Assembly (NCBI GenBank): GCA_025765615.1
Contig: JAIVFJ010000551.1
Coordinates: forward strand, 1-25,554
Source: Zopfochytrium polystomum
Taxonomy: Eukaryota > Chytridiomycota > Chytridiomycetes > Chytridiales > Chytridiaceae
Length of the DNA: 25,554 nt
Direction: 5' to 3'
Positions 1-8,560 of this stretch are shown here, in pieces (the stretch's first letter is position 1; the number at the start of each line of letters is the position of its first letter). Below the pieces are notes generated by a model. It was not told the origin of the DNA and made no database searches. It saw only the letters and a program-made list of their open reading frames with translations. A program made the position numbers and the translations under genes.

Positions 1-848
1 TGCTGGCGCTGGAGGGTTTGTGCCATTTTGCTGAAGCAAGACCAGCTCCATCCTCCTCTGGACAATGAGAAGAAAACGTTTCATCACACCGTTCACTATC
101 GCGTCTTTTCCGGCGAGCCAAAGCGTAAATCGCGCCAGATCGTGGTAGGTTCGTCGGGAGGTCGTCGGATGGCGAGCGATATCGAGCGACGCGGCCTGGG
201 CGCGATGAACCATTACTTTGGAATCTCTTTTCGCCGACGCTTTTCGTTCCGGTGTGCCCTGGCCGGGAGTGAGATTTCCCTGGGAGGCGGTGGGGAAGCA
301 GACAGAGAGAACGGCGGGCCCCCAAGGCTGGGCTGTTCCGATAGATCCCGCAGTTTGATCGAGCTGGTGGAACGGCGATTGGCCCGATCTGTAAGCTGCG
401 ACAATGTCGGGGGTGAATCTAGAGTCGATGAGGTCCTCAAACAGAGCACCTCTGAGATCACGCCTGAAATGTGGGCACTGATTCAGATCTACTAACGCCG
501 CACCGTCACGAGAAAAGGGTCGCGGGGTACTCACAGAAAAAGACGAAGAGAGCTGGAAACCAGTGATAGCTGGTGGAGATCTTCCGGGCCGAGGTTGAAG
601 CGCACGATGAGCAGCATGATCTCGCGCGGGAGCTGCAAGAAGAGCGGTAGGTCCGTGTTACTGGTGGAAATTGATTCCAAGAGGACGGGGTGTGGCATTG
701 GAGCTTGCGCCTGTTCAGCCAGCGCAATCAGCGGGTCCACGTCGTCGTCGTTGATCGGCGTCTTCGCGCCTAGGCCAAGTAGGGGTGCGTCTGGAGCCTT
801 CGCTCCTGGCGCCGTGCCGATCGCGATCGGGGGTGCGGGTGGGGCCAT
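1..848 (-). CDS. F-box protein, 3' end beyond the window
   Basis: Two exons are visible: 848-535 and 463-1, the second running off the left edge still open. The intron (534-464) has a GTGAGT donor and a TTTCAG acceptor, and the phase (2 then 1) matches. After a Pro/Ala-rich start, residues about 75-104 read as an F-box (LPREIMLLIVRFNLGPEDLHQ, then LSLVSSSLR); the sequence after the splice continues as a plausible helical region. By family knowledge an F-box binds Skp1 in an SCF ubiquitin ligase, and the missing C-terminus would carry the substrate-binding part. I chose the ATG at 848 because the residues before it are basic and unlike the rest; in-frame upstream ATGs exist. It is divergent from the gene starting at 981, so they share a promoter of about 130 bp. 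Confidence 0.6.
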
Positions 849-980
849 TTGCAGCGAGAAGAAAGTTTTTCGAACCACACACATTGAACCACCCATGGTG
901 TTTTTTTCTGCATATAAATCAACACGACAATTTCCAGCGGCCCAATTGAGTGTCCTACACTCAATGCCCTTAGTTTGAAC
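849..980. promoter_or_regulatory. Shared divergent promoter region
   Basis: These 132 bp separate two start codons pointing away from each other. A TATA-like element (TATAAAT, about 913-919) lies on the + strand roughly 65 bp upstream of the ATG at 981. No other element is convincing. Confidence 0.35.
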
Positions 981-2923
981 ATGCACGACCCGCGTCCTCC
1001 TCCTGCTCCTCCTCCTCCACCGGATCCGCTCCAATGGCTCTTCCACAGGGACAACTTCCTCCTCATCCGCGAGCCCGCCTCAGCCGCAGCCAGAGCCTTC
1101 TTCGCCACAACCGCGAAGCTCGCCCTCGCTCTGTTTGCAAGCAAGCAGCTTGGGCCTGCTGTTCACCTTCAGCGTCTACGGCTTACTTGGCGCAACCTAC
1201 ACCATGGGCTACTTTGGATCGTGCGCAAACTATCTTGGCTGGGAGCTCTACATCTTGACCATGCTCATCACGTGCCGGCCGACTGTTTTGGCTCTCAAGG
1301 ACGCGAGCGCCGGGAGGACGAGCTGGGTCTAAAATTGCCGCTGTGGGTAGGGTTCTCTTTGGCGATGCATCAGATCTCGCGGACCAAAATCGATCGGGTG
1401 GAACACTCTCAACGAGACTGCGACACGTCTTTCCCTGCATCGATTGGACCCTGCTCGAGTCGGGGACGTGGGGATTTACGTTCGTCAAGACTTTGCTGTG
1501 GACGGTTCCCTTCACGTGTGTTCGGTTCTCGGTGATTGTAATTGATCCACCAGACCAGTCGTCAAAGCTTATAGACTGGTCCATGTACCTGATATTCGGA
1601 TCGGTGACGGTACTCAACCTTGTTGAAATACCTTCGAAAGGATCGTTTTGGCCGAGATTGAAAGCGTCGATGTGGATTACCTTTTGGAACTTTTGTGCTC
1701 TTGAGGTAGAGTAGAACGTCGTTTCATCATTTTGAGATCTAATGATGGAAATGCTTCTGCAAAGCTTGGCCGTCTAGTTATCGGAGGAGCCATGGCCGCA
1801 GCATTGCTCGACACCACGGGCCAATACGGACCCTATACTTGTCTTCACCGTGCTGGAAACAGCCAGTCTCGCCGCCTGCTTTCTGATACCAGACTCCTCC
1901 CGTCTCCGATTGGCTCTGCTGAGAAGTTTGGCTCCATCTGCGCACAAAATACCGGCCTTGGTGAGCTTCCGCAAGTCTGGAGAAGTACCCGATCGTCGGC
2001 GACCTCCGTTTACAGGGACCGGCATGGCTAACCCTAGAAGCGCCAACGGAAAGTACCGACGAGCTCGAGCACGCTGCAAAATCACTTTCCAGCTACGCGC
2101 TCAGCATTCGGCAGTGCTGCTGCACGGCGTCGCGGGCGAGCTTGCTCCTGATAGTCGACGTGTACACGTTCGGTGCGGCCGCCGCGGTCGGTTTTTTTAC
2201 TGCAAGGGGTCGCAACGTGTATGCTGATCTGGTGCATTGCCAAACGAGCACGAACGGGCGACGGCCTCGCTCACGAAAACTCGCTCAGCTTCATTTCGCC
2301 CATTCCGACTTTCGATGGCCTCGTCGCACGTACCCCCGTGTTCCCAGGCTCCTGTGAGCAAAGCCCCCGCCTTCTTCCTGCATTTTTAGACTCTGCATAT
2401 CCAGTCAAGGGGAAAACGTCCAGTGATATCCGCACAACTGCTCCTGGCAATCTACCGTTCAGTTCTTGGTCCCGGCTGCGCCTTGTCGCCGTCAGCCACT
2501 ACACTGCGGCCATCAGTGGGACTCTTTGCCACTCTCTTTGCTTGTGCTGTTGTGGCAGCTTGGATCCTTCCTGCTAATGATCCGACCATCACTAGCGGCT
2601 ACCCGCAGACTCTCGTCAATCGGGGGTGGTCGGAACTGGACAAGGGGATATTTCAAGATGGCTCGATTGCATTGCGCGCTCTTTGCATGCTGGGGTTCGA
2701 AGCTATTCTCGGGGTCGTTACCGCTGCCACTGTGGGTCGAGCAGGTGGGGTTGCGTATGGAAGCCCCGCCTCGGTTAGTGGGAAAAAAAGACTATGGGGA
2801 AGCGCAGACCATGGGTGGGATCCCAGGGATCATCTGGTGAGCCCTGCGGACATTGCTCTTGTAACTGCCTTTTCACTTTTTGTGGTGGGCGGAATAATAG
2901 TAGGGATTGATTTGCTATTCTAG
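981..2923 (+). pseudogene. Frameshifted paralogue of the polytopic membrane protein gene at 4864-3047
   Basis: The conceptual product aligns from end to end with the intact gene on the opposite strand, at roughly 40% identity by eye, but the reading frame must change five times. Shifts fall at 1137-1146 (tandem AAGC duplication), 1325-1327 (GGG), 1818-1820 (GGG), 2192-2198 (T7) and 2517-2519 (GGG). Every shift has the sense of one added base (the first can be +4). Apart from these shifts I see no in-frame stop. Two spliceable introns remain: 1706-1764 (GTAGAG...AAAG), at the same place and phase as the single intron of the intact copy, and 1961-2015 (GTGAGC...TTACAG), absent from it. About 20 extra codons follow residue ~110. 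Codon use is less GC-rich than in the intact copy. It is either a young pseudogene or a functional gene with assembly indels. Confidence 0.65.
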
Positions 2924-3046
2924 CCGACTTAGAGGTGCTGCAATCAAACTATGTTACATGGATGCTGTTTTGACAATTCTGAATGGACCGACTTTGTAGT
3001 CTTAGACAGAGTCTTACTGCACTCGTGTCAATACATCCAAACAGTA

Positions 3047-4864
3047 TCAAAACACTTGGCCAATGCCAGCCAGAACGGCGCCGACCACAAACGCGGTCAA
3101 GAACGGCTGCATCGCCGCATCCGCCGGCCCAAACAGATGCTCCCTCGGATCCCACAACTCGTCCACCTGCCACCCCCACCAGGCACCACACCGCCCATAC
3201 GACAGCCCTCTGGGCCGACCGACACAAAGCACAACACCGATCGCCGCTACAACGTCCGCCGCTACCACGACCGCCGCGCGGAGAAACACAGACCCCTCGT
3301 AAAACGCCGCGAAGCTCGCCTCCAACGTCCACCCGCGGCCCAGCAGGCTCGCCGGCGGCGTCGCGGTGACGCGAGGATCCATCGCGGGGAGGATCCAGCC
3401 CCACACGATGGCGGCGGCGAGGATCGTCGAGGTCAGGCTGCTGATCGTCGCAGTGTAGTGGCTGACGGCGATGAGGCGCTCGCGGGTCCGCTCATCAAAT
3501 ATCGGGTTGGTTTCTGAGGCCACCGTCGATACGGTCGCGGCTTGTGCGGCGATGTGCAAAGGTGGCGGTTGGTGAAGACGTTTCTGCAGCCCGGCGAGAG
3601 CCTCGAATGAAGGGATCGGCGCGGCGCACTGGAGCAGCGGACACCTGTCAGATGACGCCCGGACACAACGCACGAGCGATGCCGTTGCGGCCCACTGGAA
3701 TGCGAACCCCACTCCTGCGGCAACCGCGAATTGTGAGGCGTCCCCAATGAGAAACAGGGACACCCTTGCCGCGGTGCAGCAGGCGAAGCGGACAGAGAAG
3801 CCGCAGCTGGCCAGGGCTTTTGCGGCGTGGTCTTGCTCGACGGCCACCGACGCGGGGTTGCGGGGGTGGCCGAATCGGTCTGGAGACTCTGATGCGTTGG
3901 GGCAGGGTTCAACGAGTGGGTAGTGGCGTGAGAAGGAGGGGTGGAACAGGGCGGGAATCTTGTATGCGCTTGGGGTGAGGCTGCGAAGGACGGTGTGGCG
4001 CGGGCGCGGGGCGTCGGGCAGGCAGAAGCAGACGAAGAGGCTGGCCGTCTCGACCAACAGCTGTGTTATAATGGTTCCAACTCCGCCTGAGGGGTCGAGA
4101 AGCGCTAGCGCCACGGTCGCCCCAATCAACAGTCGCCCTAGCTTCGTGCAATTTTTTTATGTTTGACCCACTTGATCGGAACATATGTACAATCCCTCCC
4201 TTACCTCAAAGGACAGCAAGTTCCACGCCGACGCGATCACCGACGCGACCACCCGCTCCCAGAACCTCTTCCCCGGCGCCACCTCCACCAGCGCGAAAAC
4301 CTGAACCATCCCGAGCACAAAGTACATCGGAAGGTCGATCAGCTTCGACGTCTCGTCGGCCGGGTCCACCGACACCACCGCGACGCGCACCATCAGCACC
4401 GGCACGGTCCACACCAGGACCGTGACAAACGCCAGGCCCCATGTGCCCGGTTCCAACAGGGTCCAGTCGATGCACGGCGCCGCGCGGCGCAGGACCCTCG
4501 TGGGCGCGGTCCGCCGGTCCCCCTGGTTCCTCCGGCTGGCCTCTTTGACGCCCATCACGGTGGTGCGACACGTGAGCAGCGCGACGAGCAGGCACATCTC
4601 GTAGCCGACGTAGTTGATGGCCGATCCAAAGTAGCCGAAGCTGAAGGCCGTGCCGACGAGACAGTAGACGGCGTACGTGAAGAGGAGGCCAAAGACGCTT
4701 GCGAGGACGGCGAGGGCGGTTACGACGAGGGTGGTGGGGACGAAGTGGGTGAAAGCGAGGGATGGGGTGTCGACGCGGAGGAGGAACGCGTCGTGGTGGG
4801 CGATCTCGTTGAGGGGTGGGCACTGCAAGGTGCGGCCGCTGTGCAGGAGTTGCTTTCCGGCCAT
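3047..4864 (-). CDS. Polytopic membrane protein of unrecognised family
   Basis: Two exons, 4864-4205 and 4141-3047, are joined in phase 0 across a 63-nt intron (GTAAGG...GAAG) and encode 584 residues. Hydrophobic segments lie at about 41-78, 86-100, 142-166, 178-195, 203-218, 223-260, 348-380, 451-472, 505-528 and 565-584, giving about ten membrane spans, with a long polar loop at 261-345. The last hydrophobic segment ends at the C-terminus. I recognise no transporter or receptor signature and do not assign a function. The start is the first ATG after an A17 tract. It faces the frameshifted paralogue tail to tail with only 123 bp between stop codons. Patches shared with that copy (near residues 131-134 CIDW, 491-497, and DPREHLFGPAD close to the end) are the best guides to functional positions. 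Confidence 0.75.
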
Positions 4865-4878
4865 TCCTTTTATTTTTC

Positions 4879-4895
4879 TTTTTTTTTTTTTTTTT
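4879..4895. repeat. Homopolymer T17 (A17 in the sense of the gene at 4864)
   Basis: Seventeen T in a row lie 15-31 nt upstream of the start codon at 4864. In the transcript sense this is an A-tract in the promoter or 5' UTR. The rest of 4865-5173 holds no gene that I can support. Confidence 0.8.
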
Positions 4896-5173
4896 CTGGT
4901 TGGTGAGAATTGTCAATCCAGTGAGACGGATGTCGCACTTGATTGGTCGGCCCGCCCACTGCCGAAATTGGCGGTTGAGTGACCAAACAGTTGCACTGAA
5001 ATCGACAAGAGGTCGTTGTCGTCACCGAGCTGCCAACTGCCTCAGACCGGCCAAAATCATGGACGGCTCCAAGGCGTGTCATGATCGCTAGTTTCGGTCA
5101 AAATTGATCTCCGCGGGACCAAATAATTCGCTGGTGTTTGGAAGATTTTATGATTATACTGGCAAAAAGATGG

Positions 5174-5187
5174 AATATATATTTATT
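5174..5187 (+). promoter_or_regulatory. TATA-like element upstream of the tRNA gene
   Basis: An A/T-only stretch (AATATATATTTATTT) sits about 16-29 nt before the first base of tRNA-Ser. Upstream TATA elements help TFIIIB placement at tRNA genes in fission yeast and plants; the role here is inferred from position only. Confidence 0.4.
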
Positions 5188-5202
5188 TCCTTCAGTGGCA
5201 TC

Positions 5203-5284
5203 GACAACGTGGCCGAGCGGTTAAGGCGACAGACTAGAAATCTGTTACGGTTTCCGTGCGCAGGTTCGAGTCCTGCCGTTGTCG
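5203..5284 (+). tRNA. tRNA-Ser, anticodon AGA
   Basis: An 82-nt type II tRNA without an intron. The acceptor stem pairs GACAACG (5203-5209) with CGTTGTC (5277-5283), and the discriminator is G5284. The anticodon arm is ACAGA / loop CTAGAAA / TCTGT, giving anticodon AGA (read as IGA), decoding TCT/TCC/TCA serine codons. The long variable arm (ACGGTTTCCGTG) is typical of serine tRNAs. The internal A box (TGGCCGAGCGG) and B box (GGTTCGAGTCC) are intact. CCA is not encoded, as expected for a nuclear gene. Confidence 0.96.
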
Positions 5285-5306
5285 GATATGCAAACTCAGT
5301 TAAATA

Positions 5307-5310
5307 TTTT
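5307..5310 (+). terminator. Candidate Pol III terminator (TTTT)
   Basis: The first run of four T on the sense strand lies 23 nt after the tRNA 3' end. It is a minimal Pol III stop signal with no other support. Confidence 0.4.
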
Positions 5311-5353
5311 CAGAACTACCGTTTTCTTGAAGCAGTCGCATTCGCCGGGAAAT

Positions 5354-5594
5354 GGACGACAAACTTAAAGTTGGACACCTTCCCCGCCACGTCATGTCTT
5401 GCTGCGCCTCGACGACCTTGTCCCGTCCGCCGACGACTTTGACCTTCTGCGGCTTGAACTCGCCATTTTGCAGCAACTCGACAAACGCACCCCAAAACTC
5501 CTCCGCCAATGGCCGGTTCGCCCACGACGATCCAAACACGCGCTCGTTACGTCCTATTCCGAAAGTCCTTCCTGTCCGGGATCGCGGCGCCCAG
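5354..5594 (-). pseudogene. Duplicated 3' fragment of the oxidoreductase gene
   Basis: This block matches 8575-8812, the last part of exon 4 of the oxidoreductase at 9882-8561, at about 95% identity by eye over ~240 bp. It carries the coding stretch from just before ERVFGSSWANRPL to just short of the stop. Two indels disrupt it: an extra T near 5549 (CGTTACG against CGTACG) and about two extra bases near 5388-5392. Upstream coding sequence and the stop codon are absent, so it cannot make the enzyme. On the minus strand it is preceded by an unrelated open stretch (5595-5653). It begins 70 bp after tRNA-Ser, suggesting insertion or ectopic repair next to a tRNA gene. It lies entirely within one exon, so a DNA and an RNA route cannot be told apart. 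Confidence 0.85.
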
Positions 5595-5832
5595 ATACGG
5601 TCCACGGCCTCAGTTCGTTTCTTGATTGCTTCGAGGTTGGGTAGCCTCCTCAAAAGGTCGAGAACTATCCCTCGTAAGGTGTTGAAATTTGGCCTTCAGT
5701 AGTGGTGCAATCGCAACTGGAAGTGGGTCAAGTTCCTTTTGTCTTCAATTGATTACGGAGTCACGCATGGGTTTGCAGGAGTGGATTTGGGGCCTTTGGC
5801 GAAGTCGCGTTTGCACAGGATAAAGCGCAGTC

Positions 5833-6196
5833 ATGCAAGACAAGCTTCCCAACAGCGTCCTGATCGCGATCAGCGACCTCTTGCCGACGGCGAGCGACTA
5901 CTGCAATCTCAGCGCAACCTGCCGACGCATGCGCGATGCGCTGGCGCCGTCCATCTTCCGCTCCGTCCGCGCCACGAACCTCGCGCAGGACGCCGCCGCC
6001 GTCCACGCGCTCTTCTCTGCCCACGGCCACCACATCCGGAAGGTCCGCTATCAGTGCATGCTGCACGGAAATCCTGTGACGCGCGGCAGCAGCGCAGGTG
6101 GAGTCTTTGTTGTCGCGCGTAGTGGCATACGAAGACGCCAACCTCCAGCGGGACGAGCCCCCAACCTTCCCCACAGTGGAGAATCCCACTAGGTAA
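5833..6196 (+). pseudogene. Truncated F-box gene fragment
   Basis: From the ATG at 5833 the first ~80 residues read as an F-box protein: LPNSVLIAISDLLPTASDYC followed by NLSATCRRMRDALAPSIFRSV, the usual pattern of F-box helices. In that frame the product ends after 119 residues. Near 6080-6085 (CGCGGC) removing one base moves to a frame with more plausible sequence (VESLLSRVVAYEDANLQRDE) that reaches a TAA at 6194. That TAA overlaps a possible donor (AG|GTAAAA), so a lost second exon cannot be excluded, but nothing downstream resembles an F-box C-terminus. The protein is much shorter than typical F-box/LRR proteins. It is either a degenerate fragment or a first exon whose partner I cannot find. 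Confidence 0.5.
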
Positions 6197-6357
6197 AAAG
6201 ATTTAGTGGCAAAAAGTGGCCTGGTGCCAACAATCATTCAAACTACTGTTACGCGCGACCTGGCCGCTAGTTCAAAGTCTCGGAAATATCTCCCAAATGA
6301 GGTTTTTCCCGTCCCTCCCTAAGCGCAACCCCCACGTCCCCAACACACGCACACACA

Positions 6358-6417
<60 letters not shown>

Positions 6418-6833
6418 AATACATACTTCCGAGCGCCTGCAATAGCCTTTTTCCCACTTCCCCATACCATCAGTCTATTCCCGTCCATATGAAGTGGAAG
6501 GAGAGAAGTGTACCGCGCCAAAAGGGGAAATAAGTGTGAAACAGGAGCCAAGGAAGAAAACTTGAACTTGACGAAACAGAAGAGAAACAGGAAACTGACG
6601 AAAACACAGAGGAACAGAGAGATGACTCAACGTAATGAATGCGGAAACAAATTGCGAGAGAAACTGGGACAACGAAAAGCCAAAGTGCAGGTGCCAGCCA
6701 GGGTGGTGACAATGGAGCAAGTTGCTGCAAATTTCGAATGTATTGCCACTAACAGACGTGAAAGAAAAGCGTGCCTTGGTAGGTGGAAAACGGTTTTTGC
6801 TGTGCAAAATTCCAACTTCTCCCGCATCTCCAG
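6197..6833. other. Gene-poor interval
   Basis: I see no supportable gene. The interval holds a CA microsatellite and then a purine-rich stretch (about 6490-6660) on the + strand. A 109-codon open stretch at 6508-6837 starts with GTG and is Lys/Arg/Asn-rich; I attribute it to composition. Confidence 0.6.
6343..6414. repeat. CA/TG dinucleotide microsatellite
   Basis: About 72 bp of nearly pure (CA)n, interrupted once by a G and once by a T. Open frames through it on both strands (alternating Cys-Val or His-Thr) are products of the repeat. Confidence 0.95.
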
Positions 6834-8184
6834 CTAGCACGAGGCGGGAGCGCGTCGGTACACTTGTCCCACCGCACCGCTTCGAAAGAGGAATCCGTGA
6901 TTCTTGCACGCTTCGACAATCTCGTTTTTGTCAGATTGGCGCTGGCGTCTGAGTTCTTCGTTGTGGTGAGTTCTGCCCGCTGAGCGAATTTGATGGATGG
7001 AGGGGGAAGACATGGGAAACGCGCGACAAATGTTGGGCGTCAATCAGTGGGAAGAAAAAGGAGTCTTTAAGGAACCCGCTGCTCACCCTGTCCCCAGTCA
7101 ATGAGCTCTGCCTTTGGACCTTTATACTGCGGTTTTTTCGCGATCAAGAGGGAGACGGGTTTAAAGACTGCAACCACACAGAAAACCCCCAGAACGTTGA
7201 TCCAAAAACTCAACTGCTGAACCTGGCGTCTGCTTCTGAGGCGTGATACGAATGTTGTCCGCGTGGACATCCCGATGCGCATAACCGACTTTCTCCTGTT
7301 GGCTCACGATTTGCTTGTTGATACGGTCGCTCAGCTTGGGCTTGCTGGAATAGGCACCATAGACAGTTTGGTACGCCTTCTTCGCGGCGGGGTCTTTGCT
7401 TGCATGCTCGAGGTACTGGTTGAGCCCCATCTTGCCAACCTTGTGTTGGATCATGCTGTTCCCTTCGGCAGCGATGAGCTGGCCAGCTAAATGTTTTTGA
7501 AAGAAGGGGAAAGAGAAGGGGTGGATGAAAAAAGATTTTTAGGATGCGCGCGCCAAAAGCCACGAGTGGTGTGCCGGGGGGAAGGGGTAGAGGTCGGGGG
7601 ATAACGTTCCACTCATCGATCCATTCGAACCTTTGCGGGTTGCATCCACCTCGTGTGGACTCATCGATTTTCCGGGCTGATGCTTCTTGTATACAGCATC
7701 TTCTGCTTTTCCATTGGTGGAGGCCTTGTACACGTCGGCCCGGTTGTCATACCCCAGCTTTATCCTTTCTCCAACCTGATTCATGAAGATTCAGCAATAA
7801 GGCGGGGAAGCAAAGGGGGGAGGGGGTTATCTCGAAGTAACACGTTGTTACCTGGACCGTCACTCCTCCCACAGTCTCCTTCTTAATGCTGGCGCCGCCG
7901 GCCTGGTTTCGCTGTTTTGTCGGCACCCATGACGTGGAGGCCTTGCTCTTCGCGCTGGAGGCACCTGCGGCGGCGGCTTGGTCGACGAAGACAAGCAGCG
8001 CGAGCACGACCAGAAGCAGCTTGGCGACCAGCAGGAGGGCGCCGGCCGCGCGCTGGTTCGCTTCTTGACCAAGGGGACTGCTGACGGTGGCGGCGGGGGC
8101 CGCTGCGAGTACGAATGTATGGGGCAGCGGTGGCCGGCGCCGCCGCACTTCTTTGCAGCCGGCCTTCCGAGCAGTCATGTACAT
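6834..8184 (-). CDS. Membrane-anchored atypical protein-kinase-like protein
   Basis: Five exons (8184-7852, 7775-7613, 7486-7215, 7126-7087, 6979-6834) give 317 residues, all phases matching. Donors are GTAACA, GTGGAA, GTTGAG and GTGAGC; the second is uncertain (7630 would also fit). Residues 48-67 form one strongly hydrophobic segment after a basic N-terminus, predicting a signal anchor. The remainder looks like a reduced kinase fold: LGYDNRADVYKAS (about 117-129) resembles a degenerate glycine loop plus VYKA strand, HRDVHADN (236-243) is a catalytic loop with Asp238 and Asn243, and LIDWGQ (Asp266) stands where DFG is expected. I see no APE motif or large C-lobe, so this is a small divergent kinase or a relative such as aminoglycoside/choline-kinase-like proteins. 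If the anchor is type II, the kinase part would face the lumen or outside. An A-rich tract lies 46-64 nt upstream of the start. Confidence 0.6.
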
Positions 8185-8560
8185 ATTGGACACGTGACAG
8201 GAAAACTTGGAGAAACTATAATTACATTCTCTTCTTTTTTTTCCATTTTAAATATCGTGTCCACGAAAGTGCAATGCCGCTAAGCCAGCCGAAAGTCCCA
8301 ATCCCGCCGGCTTCACGATTCGGCCCCATTTCTGGCCAACGGGCAGCAATTATTCTACGCACAAGCACGATCTTGTCCCAGATTGGATGCGGCGTTCTCC
8401 CGCTCTTTGGCGATACTCTGTTTATCATACTCATGATATTGATAGTGACAAGAACTTGCTTTGTTTAACTCACCTAAACCGGGATTGGCGTTGGCTTATA
8501 TATTAAGTGAAGAAAAAGAGAGAATAGCCCAACAGGCCACACCGAACAATAAAGCCCAAA
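8185..8560. other. Intergenic region
   Basis: This holds the promoter of the kinase-like gene (A-rich in the sense strand; CACGTG at 8191-8196 just before the start) and the 3' flank of the oxidoreductase. No gene is seen. Confidence 0.5.

Noticed and set aside
1309..1373. An extra intron in the left paralogue to explain the second frame change
   Set aside because: The only donor before the stop is GTCTAA, and no AG downstream restores the needed phase. A one-base insertion at GGG fits, leaving about 20 extra codons.
1137..2519. Programmed +1 ribosomal frameshifting in the left paralogue
   Set aside because: The five sites share no slippery sequence, most are not next to a stop codon, and the intact paralogue needs none. 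Insertions in runs explain them more simply.
4206..4916. Overlapping open frames on both strands across exon 1 of the intact membrane protein gene
   Set aside because: They are Arg/His/Pro-rich readings of the same GC-rich exon. One starts within the T17 tract and encodes poly-Lys.
6267..6533. Open frames through the CA repeat (Cys-Val or His-Thr polymers)
   Set aside because: They are a direct result of the dinucleotide repeat and have no flanking coding signal.
6508..6837. 109-codon Lys/Arg-rich open frame
   Set aside because: It starts with GTG, has no similarity that I can recognise, and follows from purine-rich composition.
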